A stretch of 64,000 bases of DNA, taken from NCBI RefSeq assembly GCF_000703165.1, contig NZ_JNLQ01000002.1:682001-746000 (forward strand), written 5' to 3'. Positions 1 through 9,411 of this stretch are shown one piece after another (positions within the stretch are counted from its first letter, which is position 1; each line of letters starts with the position of its first letter). The notes under the pieces are model-generated. The model ran no database searches, was not told where the DNA came from, and saw only the letters and a list, made by a program, of their open reading frames with translations. The translations under genes and the position numbers were made by a program. This DNA is from Butyrivibrio sp. AE3004 (GTDB taxonomy: Bacteria > Bacillota > Clostridia > Lachnospirales > Lachnospiraceae).

Positions 1-2
1 AT

Positions 3-1559
3 GAGAAGACTTTAAAGGCTTTTCTTGAAAAATATAAGGTCGGCGGAATTCTTTACAGAGAAGGTCCCGGAGAAGAGATAAGAAAAGCCCAGAGTTTTTT
101 ACAAAAAGAAAGTAAAATACCTCTCCTTACAGCGGCTAATCTTGAATATGGCGGAAACGGCTCTGCTGTTGAAGGAACTTACTATGGCAGGGAAATGCTT
201 GTTGGAGCAACGGGAAATACAGAGAGAGGCTATCAGCTTGGAAAGGTAAGCTGTGCTGAAGGTGCTGCAGTCGGTGATAACTGGTCGTTTGCACCGGTGG
301 TTGATCTGGACAGAAATTATCATAATCCCATTATCAATGTAAGAGCATTTTCAAAGGATGTTCAGACTGTCATAGATATGGGACGCGGATACCTTAAGGC
401 AGCTGCGGAAGAAGGCGTGGCAACTGCCGTCAAGCATTTTCCGGGTGATGGAATTGATGAGAGGGATCAGCACCTTGTGACAAGCGTCAATTCATTATCT
501 GTAGAAGAATGGGATGAGACCTTCGGAAAAATATATGAAGCAATGATTGAGGAAGGGACGCTTAGCGTAATGGCAGGACATATAGCAATGCCTGCCTATG
601 AGGAATATTTTGACAAGCAGGCACCGCAAAAGATAATCCCCGCTACACTTTCAGAAAATCTGTTAAAGCGACTTCTTCGTGAAAAGCTTGGATTTAACGG
701 ACTTATAGTTTCCGATGCAACACCCATGGTTGGTTTTTGCAGTGCAATGGACAGAGAACATGCCGTACCTCTTTCCATTGAAAACGGTTGCGACATGTTT
801 TTGTTTAATAGAAATATAGATGAAGACTACGAATTCATGCGCAGAGGATACGAGAAGGGCATCCTGTCAAAAGAACGCCTTGAGGAGGCAGTAAAGCGGA
901 TTCTGGCTACAAAGGCTGCACTAAAACTTCCTGAAAAGAAGGAGAAGGGCATACTTGTTCCCGGTAAAGAAGCGCTTGAAATCTTGTCATGTGATAAGCA
1001 TGTGGAATGGGCAAAGCAGTGCGCTGATGAGGGTGTAACTCTGGTAAAGGATACACAGAAACTGCTTCCGATAAATCCCGAAAAGCACAGACGTATCCTT
1101 CTTGAGCTGATGGGTGGTTTTGAGTCCGATGAGAGAGTTACGGATTATATGATGAAAAAGCTTTCTGAGGAAGGCTTCGAAGTAACCTTATATAAAAAGG
1201 AAGGCTTTGAAGTAATGACGGATTCCGTAGAAAAATTAAAGTCATCCTATGACCTTATCCTATATGTGGGAAATATTGAAACGGCATCAAATAAGACAAC
1301 AGCCAGAATGAACTGGCATACAATGTTCGGACTCGGAAACAATATGCCCTGGATGGTCCATGAACTGCCGGTTATGTTCGTAAGCCTCGGTAATCCCTAC
1401 CATCTGCTTGATACACCGATGATAAAGACCTTTATAAACGGATATTGTAATTCGGAATTTGTCATGGATGCAGTAGTGGATAAAATCCTTGGAAGAAGCG
1501 ATTTTAAAGGAAAATCTCCCATAGATCCTTTTTGCGGGAAGATGGATTTGAGATTTTGA
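3..1559 (+). CDS. Glycoside hydrolase family 3 protein (5' end outside the window)
   Basis: The frame is open from base 3, so the start lies upstream; 518 residues are visible. The KHFPGDG motif followed by DERDQH resembles the KHFPGHG...DSH loop of NagZ-type beta-N-acetylhexosaminidases, and LIVSDATPMVGF places an Asp where GH3 enzymes carry the nucleophile. The GH3 barrel is followed by a second alpha/beta domain (from about DEGVTLVKD) as in two-domain GH3 enzymes. An internal ATG at 195 is not the start, because conserved barrel sequence precedes it. A beta-phosphoglucomutase-like gene follows, so the pair may process oligosaccharides. Exact substrate (glucoside, xyloside or N-acetylglucosaminide) cannot be told from sequence alone; the NagZ-like loop favours an amino sugar, but the usual catalytic His of GDGxxDSH is shifted. 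Confidence 0.85.
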   Translation, partial: EKTLKAFLEKYKVGGILYREGPGEEIRKAQSFLQKESKIPLLTAANLEYGGNGSAVEGTYYGREMLVGATGNTERGYQLGKVSCAEGAAVGDNWSFAPVVDLDRNYHNPIINVRAFSKDVQTVIDMGRGYLKAAAEEGVATAVKHFPGDGIDERDQHLVTSVNSLSVEEWDETFGKIYEAMIEEGTLSVMAGHIAMPAYEEYFDKQAPQKIIPATLSENLLKRLLREKLGFNGLIVSDATPMVGFCSAMDREHAVPLSIENGCDMFLFNRNIDEDYEFMRRGYEKGILSKERLEEAVKRILATKAALKLPEKKEKGILVPGKEALEILSCDKHVEWAKQCADEGVTLVKDTQKLLPINPEKHRRILLELMGGFESDERVTDYMMKKLSEEGFEVTLYKKEGFEVMTDSVEKLKSSYDLILYVGNIETASNKTTARMNWHTMFGLGNNMPWMVHELPVMFVSLGNPYHLLDTPMIKTFINGYCNSEFVMDAVVDKILGRSDFKGKSPIDPFCGKMDLRF

Positions 1560-1648
1560 TGAAGCTATGACTTCCTAAACGCACAAATGAAAATGTGTTT
1601 GAAAATCAAAACTTATGAATTTATGGATGAGGAGAAACTTATTACAGT

Positions 1649-2278
1649 ATGAAAGCACTTATTTTTGACCTGGACGGAGTCCTTGTTTTTACAGATAAAT
1701 ATCATTACAAAGCATGGAAGATGATTGCAGATAAGCTGGGAATTCCTTTTGATGAGAAGAAAAATAACAGATTAAGAGGTGTAAGCAGAATGGAATCTCT
1801 TAACATTATTTTGGAAAACAGTACTTATGATTTTTCCTTAGAGGAAAAGGAAATCCTTGCTGAAGAAAAAAATGAGTATTACAGGAAACTTCTTGGAACA
1901 ATGACTCCCGGGGATGTGTCACCGGAAGTAAGAAAAACACTTAAAGAACTAAGAAGTAGAGGGCATAAGCTCGCAATCGGATCATCCAGCAGGAATACGA
2001 AATATATTTTGGAAAAAGTTGAGCTGGAGGATTATTTTGATGCGGTTTCAGACGGCACGAACATAACAAGATCAAAGCCTGATCCGGAGGTTTTCGAAAA
2101 AGCCGCTGAGTTTATTTTGGAGGATCCCCATAACTGTATTGTTGTAGAGGATGCACGTGCGGGTGTTGATGCCGGAAAGGCAGCAGGGATGACAGTTGCG
2201 GGCATAGGCGAAGCATCAGCTTATGAAAAGACGGATTACCCAATAGATAGTTTTGCGGAATTGCTGAATATTAATTAA
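1649..2278 (+). CDS. pgmB: HAD-superfamily hydrolase, beta-phosphoglucomutase type
   Basis: A 209-residue HAD phosphatase/mutase. Motif I is IFDLDGVL with Asp7 and Asp9, and a cap domain follows with RLRGVSRMESL, the substrate loop characteristic of beta-phosphoglucomutases. Motif II is IGSSSRN, and motif III/IV is VVEDARAGVDAG. Beta-phosphoglucomutases interconvert beta-glucose 1-phosphate and glucose 6-phosphate after phosphorolysis of maltose, trehalose or similar sugars. The gene lies 89 bases after the GH3 gene on the same strand. A GAGGAG is present upstream but about 15 bases from the ATG, so the start is a little uncertain. A generic sugar phosphatase role is the alternative. Confidence 0.8.
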   Translation: MKALIFDLDGVLVFTDKYHYKAWKMIADKLGIPFDEKKNNRLRGVSRMESLNIILENSTYDFSLEEKEILAEEKNEYYRKLLGTMTPGDVSPEVRKTLKELRSRGHKLAIGSSSRNTKYILEKVELEDYFDAVSDGTNITRSKPDPEVFEKAAEFILEDPHNCIVVEDARAGVDAGKAAGMTVAGIGEASAYEKTDYPIDSFAELLNIN

Positions 2279-2301
2279 GTATAAAGATATGAGGAATTTC
2301 C

Positions 2302-2330
2302 TTGAGCATATATAATTCATATGTTACAAT
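2302..2330 (+). promoter_or_regulatory. Probable sigma-A promoter of the cobalamin operon
   Basis: TTGAGC at 2302-2307 and TACAAT at 2325-2330 are 17 bases apart. It lies just upstream of the B12 riboswitch and would give a leader of about 475 bases before the first coding sequence. Confidence 0.5.
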
Positions 2331-2424
2331 TTGTGCAATTTAAGACAGATAGTTTTATGGTGCCGCTGCAGCTTGTGGTTTTACATGATCTTAAAAAGAG
2401 AATTCGAAATTGTTTGAGGTCCGG

Positions 2425-2640
2425 TGTATAACGCAAATTTTTTTGTCAGGCTGCAGAGGTTAAAAGGGAAACAGGTGCAAAACCTGTGCGAACTCGTCAC
2501 TGTAAATGCGGAGTACTGTTATCGCATCTTGATGACCACTGGGATATCCCGGGAAGGCAGATGACAGTATGATGATGCATGAGCCAGGAAACCTGCCATA
2601 TAACAGGTACAGGAATTTTTTCCGGATCACGAGTAATTGA
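2425..2640 (+). promoter_or_regulatory. Cobalamin (B12) riboswitch
   Basis: Several conserved blocks of the adenosylcobalamin aptamer occur in the right order: AAAAGGGAA, an AACAGGTGCAAAACCTGT stem-loop, CGTCACTGTAAATGC, GACCACTGGGA, GGGAAGGCAGATGA, and the B12 box GAGCCAGGAAACCTGCC at 2581-2597. The element lies ahead of a cobaltochelatase-like lipoprotein and an ABC importer, then the whole corrin pathway, so corrinoid would be expected to shut the operon off. The exact 5' boundary is uncertain. Confidence 0.93.
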
Positions 2641-2654
2641 TCGTACTGAACAAA

Positions 2655-2730
2655 CAGGGTTTAAAACCCTGTGTTTTTCGTGTGCAAAAGACCCGTTCCG
2701 GTAATTTCCGGTACGGGTCTTATTATTTTA
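2655..2730 (+). terminator. Two stem-loops after the B12 aptamer (expression platform)
   Basis: The first hairpin is ACAGGGT (2655) paired with ACCCTGT, followed by GTTTTT. The second, stronger hairpin spans about 2688-2720: AAGACCCGT and CCGG arms closing on TCCGG...ACGGGTCTT, followed by the T-rich ATTATTTTA. Both lie between the aptamer and the first gene, as expected for ligand-controlled transcription termination. Which hairpin the riboswitch controls cannot be settled by eye. Confidence 0.65.
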
Positions 2731-2811
2731 TGCAGAGCACTTAGCGAGTTTTTTAGGCTCAGTGCGTGCTTGCTTTTCAACAAGCAATAATTTATCTACA
2801 GGAGGATTATT

Positions 2812-4542
2812 ATGAGAAAGAAACTATTAACCGCAATTTTGATTGCTGCAACATCAATGTCACTTCTTGCAGGTTGTGGCAGCACAGCGGCAGACAATAC
2901 CGCAGGTACCGAAGCTGTGGATGCCGGCAGTGAAGAAAAGGCAGAGGATGTTGAGACTTCCAAGGAGGAAGAGGCAACAGGCGAGGAGAGCGAAGCAGAT
3001 GCAGAGGCTACTGAGGAGGCTGAAGACTCAGAGAATGCAGAGACTTCGGGAGATGAGAATGCGGATATGAGCGATGAAGAGAGAGCAAAGGAAGTAGCGG
3101 ATCTTATTGATTCCATATATGTTCAGGAAAGAACCGACGAAACAGATGAGCTCTGTGAGAAAGCAAAGGCAGCATGGGATGCCTTAAGTGATGAGCAGAA
3201 AGAGATGGTAGAAGGTGAGGAAGCAGATCCTGATTACTTTGGAAGAGACACAGGAGATGCTTCTAAGGATGATTCGTTAAATGCTGATGACATCGGAGAA
3301 AACGAGATCCTTGTAGTTAGCTTCGGAACCTCCTTTAATGACAGCAGAGTAGAGGACATAAGTGGAATTGAGCAGGCTATCGCCAAGGCAAATCCTGACT
3401 GGTCCGTACGCAGAGCTTTTACAGCCCAGATTATTATCAATCATGTTCAGGCAAGAGACGGAGAAAAGATTGACAATGTTGAGCAGGCACTTGACAGAGC
3501 GGTTGCAAACGGTGTAAAGAAGCTGGTGGTTCAGCCTACACACCTTATGCATGGCGCTGAGTATGATGAGCTTACTGAAACATTAGAGAAATATACAGAT
3601 AAATTCGACAGTGTAAGCGTAGCAGAACCGCTCCTTGGAGAAGTAGGAAATGATGCTACTGTGATCAATGAGGATAAGAAGGCAGTGGCTTGTGCTATCA
3701 CAGAGGAAGCTGTAAAGTCAGCAGGCTTTGATAAGCTTGAGGATGCCGCAGCAGATGGAACAGCATTTGTGTTCATGGGACATGGAACTGCTCACACTGC
3801 TAAGGTAAGTTATTCACAGATGGCAACACAGATGAAAGAGCTTGGCTATGAGAATGTTTTCATCGGAACAGTTGAAGGTGAGCCCGAGGACACAGCATGT
3901 GATAAGGTGATCGAAGCTGTTAAGGAAGCAGGATATACCAAGGTTGTACTTCGTCCGCTCATGGTAGTTGCGGGTGATCACGCAAACAATGATATGGCAG
4001 GAGATGACGATGATTCCTGGAAGAGCATGTTTGAGGCTTCAGGTGCTTTTGAATCTGTTGATTGTCAGATTGAAGGTCTTGGAAGAATTGATGCAGTAAA
4101 AGAACTTTACGTTGCACATACAAAGGCTGCTCTTGATGCTGAGGGTGACACAAAGGCTGCAGCAGAGAGCGCAGCTGCTGTTGAAGACGGCGAGTATCAG
4201 GCAAAGTTTACAACCGACAGCTCTATGTTTAAGGTAAACGAAACCTGTGATGGTATGGGAACACTGACTGTAAAAGATGGCAAGATGACTATTCATATTA
4301 CTCTTCCTTCTGAGAATATCGTTAATCTTTTCACTGGTGTGGCAGAGGATGCCGCAAAGGATGGAGCAGAGCTTCTTATGCCCACAAAGGATGAGGTTAA
4401 ATACGATGACGGAACAACTGAGACTGTAAACGGTTTTGATGTACCTGTTCCTTATCTTGATAAGGAGTTTGATCTTGCACTTATCGGAACAAAGGGTAAA
4501 TGGTATGACCATAAGGTTGTTGTTGAAACTCCCGCAAAGTAA
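2812..4542 (+). CDS. cbiK: Exported lipoprotein sirohydrochlorin cobaltochelatase (CbiK-like) with accessory C-terminal domain
   Basis: A 576-residue protein. The lipobox LAGC puts a lipidated Cys at 22, and an acidic linker rich in Glu, Asp and Ala runs to about residue 90. A short helical motif (AWDALSDEQKEMV) precedes a full CbiK domain at about 163-435. The metal-site residues of CbiK enzymes are visible: His244 or His247 in THLMHG, a Glu in TVEGEP (355), and His390 in AGDHANND. CbiK inserts cobalt into sirohydrochlorin in the anaerobic corrin pathway, but here the enzyme would sit outside the membrane. Residues about 459-576 form a separate domain (LTVKDGKMT, then SEN, ending VPYLDKEFDLALIG) that matches the layout of the N-terminal domain of the next gene product. 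It is the first gene after the B12 riboswitch, with a good AGGAGG site. A role in heme or metal handling is an alternative. Confidence 0.88.
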   Translation: MRKKLLTAILIAATSMSLLAGCGSTAADNTAGTEAVDAGSEEKAEDVETSKEEEATGEESEADAEATEEAEDSENAETSGDENADMSDEERAKEVADLIDSIYVQERTDETDELCEKAKAAWDALSDEQKEMVEGEEADPDYFGRDTGDASKDDSLNADDIGENEILVVSFGTSFNDSRVEDISGIEQAIAKANPDWSVRRAFTAQIIINHVQARDGEKIDNVEQALDRAVANGVKKLVVQPTHLMHGAEYDELTETLEKYTDKFDSVSVAEPLLGEVGNDATVINEDKKAVACAITEEAVKSAGFDKLEDAAADGTAFVFMGHGTAHTAKVSYSQMATQMKELGYENVFIGTVEGEPEDTACDKVIEAVKEAGYTKVVLRPLMVVAGDHANNDMAGDDDDSWKSMFEASGAFESVDCQIEGLGRIDAVKELYVAHTKAALDAEGDTKAAAESAAAVEDGEYQAKFTTDSSMFKVNETCDGMGTLTVKDGKMTIHITLPSENIVNLFTGVAEDAAKDGAELLMPTKDEVKYDDGTTETVNGFDVPVPYLDKEFDLALIGTKGKWYDHKVVVETPAK

Positions 4543-4618
4543 TAAGCGTTTACATTCAGATGGTGATAGAGAAAAATGTTTATGTAAACGTGGTTTGATA
4601 GAAGGATCAGATTACTGA

Positions 4619-6133
4619 ATGATAAAAAGATTATCAATAATTTTCTTATTCTTACTTATATCTTTAGGTGTAACCTCCTGCACTTCGCAGGGGGTTACTT
4701 CCTCTTATCAAAAAAATGAGGAAATTAAAAAAAAGACATATACGATTGATATAAAATTCGAAGGCGGCTCGGGGAAAGCCTATATAAAATCCCCGGTTGA
4801 AATTACAGATGTCGATGGAAGGCTGACAGCCAGATTCGTGTGGAGCAGTAAGAATTACGACTACATGATAGTAAACGGCATCAGATATGAAAATGAAAAT
4901 AACGGTGGTGAATCCACCTTTACTGTTGAAATAGATAATATTTCAGAGCCTCTTAAGGTTATCGGAGATACGGTGGCGATGAGTACTCCCCATGAGATTG
5001 AGTATCTGATAACCTGGGGCGAAAAAGGCGAGGTTAGGACTGAGAGCATTGAAGCCATAGAAACAAACAGGGAGGAAGTAAGAAAAGCACTTTCTTCGTC
5101 AGGCCTTGTAAAATCGGAAACGGAAGCATTGGAATACGCGGCGGGTTTTGAGATTGAAAAGTATGGAGATTACGCTTACATTTCAATTGAAAACTCAGGA
5201 GACTATCTGCTGGTTCCCAAAAATAAGGAAGTGCCGGATAAGCTTCCAAAGAGCGTTGTGATCTTACAAAAGCCCCTTGATAGAACTTATCTCGTATCGA
5301 CTTCTGCAATGGATCTTATAAATACCTGCGATGCGCTTCCCATGGTGAAGTTATCGGGGACGAAGGAAAGCGACTGGTATATAGATGCCGCAAAAGAGTC
5401 GATGGAAAAAGGCGAGCTTATATATGCGGGAAAGTACAGAGCTCCTGATTATGAGCTTATTTTACAAACGGGTTGTAATCTTGCCATAGAGAACACAATG
5501 ATATATCACGAGCCTGCTGTAAAGGAGAAGCTTACAGAGCTTGGAATTCCGGTACTCGTTGAGACCTCAAGTTACGAAAGGGACCCGATAGGCCGCCTTG
5601 AATGGATAAAGCTTTACGGAGTTTTATTTGACAGGGAAAAGGAAGCAAAAGAGTATTTTGACGAGCAGCTTGGAATCATCAAACCTATTATGGAGAAAAA
5701 AGCAGATACCGGTAAGACGGTTGCATTTTTTCATGTGACTGCAAACGGAATGATAAATGTCAGAAAATCCGGCGATTACATCACAAAAATGATCGAGCTT
5801 GCAGGCGGAAATTATGCACTGACAGGAGCGGGTGAAGGAGATAATGCACTGTCTTCAATGAATATGCAGATGGAGGACTTCTACGCACAGGCTGCGGATG
5901 CAGACATCATTATATACAACAGCACTATTGGCGGGGAGATTTCTTCCATCGAAGAACTGATTGGGAAAAACAATCTGTTTAAGGACTTTAAGGCAGTGAA
6001 AGAGAAAAGGGTATATTGCACGGAGAGAAATCTTTTTCAGCAGATAACGGGAATGGCTGAATTTATGAAGGATTTAAATGATGTGTTTATGGAAAAGGAC
6101 AGAGACTATACCTATTTAAACAAACTGGAATAA
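4619..6133 (+). CDS. ABC-importer substrate-binding lipoprotein (BtuF/FecB-like) with extra N-terminal domain
   Basis: A 504-residue lipoprotein with lipobox VTSC (Cys21). Residues about 39-145 form a beta-rich domain with the pattern SGKAYIKSP, DVDGRLTA, WSSKNYDYMIVNG and a closing STPHEIEYLITW, of the kind seen next to iron/cobalt uptake proteins in Firmicutes. From about residue 205 follows a class III (Peripla_BP_2) binding domain with the KLSG, YAGKYRAPDYELI and GGNYALTG segments usual for siderophore, heme or corrinoid binders. It is followed directly by the permease and ATPase genes, so it feeds that importer. The ligand is inferred from the B12 riboswitch and the neighbouring chelatase: a corrinoid, a cobalt complex or a tetrapyrrole precursor. 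Confidence 0.85.
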   Translation: MIKRLSIIFLFLLISLGVTSCTSQGVTSSYQKNEEIKKKTYTIDIKFEGGSGKAYIKSPVEITDVDGRLTARFVWSSKNYDYMIVNGIRYENENNGGESTFTVEIDNISEPLKVIGDTVAMSTPHEIEYLITWGEKGEVRTESIEAIETNREEVRKALSSSGLVKSETEALEYAAGFEIEKYGDYAYISIENSGDYLLVPKNKEVPDKLPKSVVILQKPLDRTYLVSTSAMDLINTCDALPMVKLSGTKESDWYIDAAKESMEKGELIYAGKYRAPDYELILQTGCNLAIENTMIYHEPAVKEKLTELGIPVLVETSSYERDPIGRLEWIKLYGVLFDREKEAKEYFDEQLGIIKPIMEKKADTGKTVAFFHVTANGMINVRKSGDYITKMIELAGGNYALTGAGEGDNALSSMNMQMEDFYAQAADADIIIYNSTIGGEISSIEELIGKNNLFKDFKAVKEKRVYCTERNLFQQITGMAEFMKDLNDVFMEKDRDYTYLNKLE

Positions 6134-6138
6134 TAGTT

Positions 6139-7146
6139 ATGAGTAAAAGACGGGCGTTTATATTTTTTGTGTTAATAGTAATACTTATAGCAGTGTTTGT
6201 CTGGATAAACATAATTCTTGGGAGTGCCTATATGCCTGCGAAGGATGTATTAAGGATACTTGCGGGTGATGACAGCGATACCATGCAGATGAACATTATA
6301 TATAACATCAGGCTTCCGAGGACGGTTTCCGCATTTCTGCTTGGGGGAGCACTTGCACTTTCGGGATATCTTCTTCAGACCTTTTTCGGGAATCCTATAG
6401 TAGGTCCCTTTGTGCTGGGCATTTCTTCGGGAGCAAAGCTGCTTGTAGCAATAACAATGATTTTCTTTTTATCTGCCGGAAAAGAAATGGGTCTTAACAT
6501 GATGGTATTTTCGGCATTTATAGGCGCGACCTGCGCAATGTCCTTTGTGCTTGTTATTTCCGCAAAAGTAAAAAGTATGAGTATACTGGTTGTCTGCGGA
6601 ATAATGATAGGTTATATCTGCTCTGCGATAACGGACTTTGTGGTGACCTTTGCGGATGATTCAAATATCGTCAATCTTCACAACTGGTCAATGGGGAGTC
6701 TGTCGGGAATTAATTGGGACGGAATTAGAGTCATATCGGTTATAGTTGCCGCAGGACTTATAATGACAGTGTTTATTTTAAAACCCATGAATGCATACAG
6801 GCTTGGGGAGGCTTATGCCAGAAGTGTCGGAGTAAATATAAAGGCACTAAGGATCATACTTATTTTTATATCAAGCCTTCTGGCTGCCTGTGTAACTGCT
6901 TTTGCGGGACCTATCTCCTTTGTCGGAATAGCGGTTCCTCATCTTGTAAGGCTGTGTCTTAAGACAGACAGTGCGCATGTGATGATACCGGCAAGCTTTC
7001 TCGGAGGAGCGCTGGTTACACTTTTTTGTGATGTGATCGCAAGAACGGTTTTTGCCCCAACGGAAGTAAGCATCAGCTCTGTTACCGCAGTATTCCTAGT
7101 ACCTGTGGTAATATTCATGATGATAAAGAGAAGCGGACGAAACTAA
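6139..7146 (+). CDS. FecCD/BtuC-family ABC importer permease
   Basis: A 335-residue, strongly hydrophobic protein with about 8-10 membrane segments. RLPRTVSAFLLGGALALSG, LGISSGAK and AFAGPISFVGIAVPHLVRL are hallmark segments of the FecCD family (BtuC, FhuB, HmuU). It begins 5 bases after the lipoprotein gene and is followed by the ATPase, so the three make one importer. Regulation by the upstream B12 riboswitch favours a corrinoid or cobalt-linked substrate, but FecCD permeases of different specificity are hard to separate by sequence. Confidence 0.9.
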   Translation: MSKRRAFIFFVLIVILIAVFVWINIILGSAYMPAKDVLRILAGDDSDTMQMNIIYNIRLPRTVSAFLLGGALALSGYLLQTFFGNPIVGPFVLGISSGAKLLVAITMIFFLSAGKEMGLNMMVFSAFIGATCAMSFVLVISAKVKSMSILVVCGIMIGYICSAITDFVVTFADDSNIVNLHNWSMGSLSGINWDGIRVISVIVAAGLIMTVFILKPMNAYRLGEAYARSVGVNIKALRIILIFISSLLAACVTAFAGPISFVGIAVPHLVRLCLKTDSAHVMIPASFLGGALVTLFCDVIARTVFAPTEVSISSVTAVFLVPVVIFMMIKRSGRN

Positions 7147-7177
7147 AGGCAAAAGCTTGCGGACGGATAAGGATTAA

Positions 7178-7948
7178 ATGAATAAAACAGACGGAATACG
7201 AACCGAAAAATTAAATATCGGCTACAAAACAAATCTGATAGAGGATATCTGTTTTTCTGTGAAACCGGGAGAAATAGTTACGCTTATAGGCCCAAACGGA
7301 TGCGGCAAGACTACGCTTTTAAAGACTCTTACGGGTGAGCTTAAGGACCGTGGAGGCGTGGTATATTTAAACGGAGATGACAGAGCCATGCTTAAGGCAT
7401 CTGAAATTGCAAGGCGTATGTCACTTGTTATGACCTACAAAATAAAACCTGAGCTTATGACCTGCAGGGAAGTAGTGGAGACGGGAAGATATCCATATAC
7501 GGGAAAGCTTGGAATTTTGTCGGATGTAGACAAACAAAAGGTGGATGAAGCTATGGAGTGGACTGATGTTTCACTGCTTGGCGATTCCTTTTTTACCAAT
7601 ATAAGCGATGGACAAAAGCAAAGAGTCCTCCTTGCAAGGGCAATCTGTCAGGAACCTGAGATACTGATTCTTGATGAGCCTACATCGTTTCTTGATATCA
7701 GACATAAGATAGACATCCTTGTGAAAATAAGAGATTTTGTAAGAAAAAAGAATGTGGCTGTTTTAATGTCACTTCATGAACTTGGAATAGCAAGAAATAT
7801 TTCGGACACCGTGGTTGCGATCGGAGAGGGAGAAGTCATGAGAATAGGAACTCCCGCAGAGGTCTTTGAGGAAGCTTTCATAAGAAGACTTTATCATATT
7901 GAAAATACAGATATAGAGATATTGGGAGAAACACCATGGCTAAAGTGA
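7178..7948 (+). CDS. ABC importer ATPase (BtuD/FecE family)
   Basis: A 256-residue ATP-binding subunit. Walker A is GPNGCGKTT (about residues 38-46), the signature loop is ISDGQKQRV (142 on) instead of the usual LSGGQ, Walker B is [10 protein letters not shown], and the switch His is in MSLHELG. It would drive the FecCD-type permease encoded just upstream. The last 13 bases overlap the start of cbiP, which suggests coupled translation. The changed signature (SD for SG) is also found in other members of this family and need not affect activity. Confidence 0.9.
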   Translation: MNKTDGIRTEKLNIGYKTNLIEDICFSVKPGEIVTLIGPNGCGKTTLLKTLTGELKDRGGVVYLNGDDRAMLKASEIARRMSLVMTYKIKPELMTCREVVETGRYPYTGKLGILSDVDKQKVDEAMEWTDVSLLGDSFFTNISDGQKQRVLLARAICQEPEILILDEPTSFLDIRHKIDILVKIRDFVRKKNVAVLMSLHELGIARNISDTVVAIGEGEVMRIGTPAEVFEEAFIRRLYHIENTDIEILGETPWLK

Positions 7949-9411
7949 TAATGATTCAGGGGACTATGTCCAATGCCGGAAAAAGTGTTATAGCAGCAGG
8001 TCTTTGCAGGATTTTTTCCGATGACGGTTACAGAGTGGCTCCATTTAAATCCCAGAACATGGCGCTCAATTCCTACATAACAGAGGAAGGCCTGGAGATG
8101 GGAAGAGCTCAGGTCATGCAGGCTGAGTGCGCAAGAACAAAGCCTTTGGCAATAATGAATCCGATACTGCTAAAGCCTACAAGCGATGTCGGCTCTCAGG
8201 TTATAGTAAACGGCAGAGTTGTCGGAAACATGAAAGCCATGGAATACTTCAGACATAAGAAGGATTATGTAAAAGATATCCTTCTGGCTTACGAAAAGCT
8301 GTCCCAAATGTCGGACATCATAGTTGTTGAAGGGGCAGGTTCTCCTGTGGAGATGAACCTGAAAAAGGACGATATAGTAAATATGGGACTGGCAAAGCTT
8401 CTTGACGCACCGGTCCTTCTTGTCGGAGATATCGACAGGGGCGGAGTTTTCGCACAGCTCCTTGGAACGCTTGATCTTTTTACAAAGGAAGAAAGAGACA
8501 GGGTTAAGGGACTTATAGTAAACAAGTTCAGAGGAGACAGCCGCCTTTTTGAGGACGGAATTCAGATCCTTGAAGAGAGGGGAAAGACGAGAGTTGTGGG
8601 AGTTGTCCCGCATATGCAGGTGACGCTGGACGATGAGGACTCCCTGTCGGAGAGATTTGAAAAAAGAGGTGCAGGAAGCTTTGATATAGCAGTTATAAGA
8701 CTTCCGCATATTTCTAATTTTACGGATTTTAATACCTTTGAGCAGATTGAAGATGTATCTGTAAGATATGTCACGAGAAAAAACGAACTTGGAAATCCTG
8801 ACATAATAATCATTCCGGGATCCAAGAACACTATATTCGACCTAAGGAGCATAAAGGAAAGCGGACTTGCCGATGCCGTGATAAGGCTTGCGGAAAACGA
8901 AACCTGTGTGTTTGGAATTTGCGGCGGATATCAGATGCTAGGAAGATTTATAGACGATCCTTATAATGTGGAAGAGGGCGGAAGGGCAGAAGGGCTTAAT
9001 CTTCTGCCTGCTGATACAACTCTTCTGAAGGAAAAGGTGAGGACAGAATATGAGGGAGAAGTTGTAGGTGCTACAGGGATTCTCTGTGGGATGGAAGGCT
9101 GCATGGTTTCCGGCTATGAGATTCATATGGGAAAAACAAAGCCGTATGAGAATATAACCGGGTTTACTGACAAAGAAACAGGCTATTGTAAGGGCAATGT
9201 TTACGGAACTTACATACATGGCTTTTTTGATAAAAAAGAAATCGCACAGGCAGTAATTAAAAAGGTCTCCGAAAAAAACGGGAAAAGGACCTTAGCCGAT
9301 TCTGTTATGGATTATTCGGATTTTAAGGACAGTCAGTATGACATTCTCGCAAAGGGATTAAGAGAAAGCCTTGATATGGAATATATTTACGAAATTATGG
9401 GACTGAAATAA
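7936..9411 (+). CDS. cbiP: Cobyric acid synthase
   Basis: A 491-residue glutamine amidotransferase that adds amides to the b, d, e and g side chains of adenosylcobyrinate a,c-diamide. The N-terminal dethiobiotin-synthetase-like ATP domain begins [10 protein letters not shown] and carries KSQNMALNS. The GATase domain has its nucleophile Cys329 in [11 protein letters not shown] and the His428 of GTYIHGFFD. Full length for the family. It starts inside the 3' end of the ATPase gene with a GGGAG site about 8 bases ahead and ends overlapping the cobT start. Confidence 0.96.
   Translation: MAKVIMIQGTMSNAGKSVIAAGLCRIFSDDGYRVAPFKSQNMALNSYITEEGLEMGRAQVMQAECARTKPLAIMNPILLKPTSDVGSQVIVNGRVVGNMKAMEYFRHKKDYVKDILLAYEKLSQMSDIIVVEGAGSPVEMNLKKDDIVNMGLAKLLDAPVLLVGDIDRGGVFAQLLGTLDLFTKEERDRVKGLIVNKFRGDSRLFEDGIQILEERGKTRVVGVVPHMQVTLDDEDSLSERFEKRGAGSFDIAVIRLPHISNFTDFNTFEQIEDVSVRYVTRKNELGNPDIIIIPGSKNTIFDLRSIKESGLADAVIRLAENETCVFGICGGYQMLGRFIDDPYNVEEGGRAEGLNLLPADTTLLKEKVRTEYEGEVVGATGILCGMEGCMVSGYEIHMGKTKPYENITGFTDKETGYCKGNVYGTYIHGFFDKKEIAQAVIKKVSEKNGKRTLADSVMDYSDFKDSQYDILAKGLRESLDMEYIYEIMGLK

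Noticed and set aside
2900..3090. Low-complexity acidic stretch as possible foreign or degenerate DNA
   Set aside because: It is the spacer that follows the lipid anchor, common in surface lipoproteins.
4039..4512. 157-residue minus-strand frame opposite the cbiK-like gene
   Set aside because: A shadow frame; Cys- and Ser-rich composition comes from reverse reading of acidic codons.
8170..8709. 179-residue minus-strand frame opposite cbiP
   Set aside because: A shadow of a well-recognised gene.
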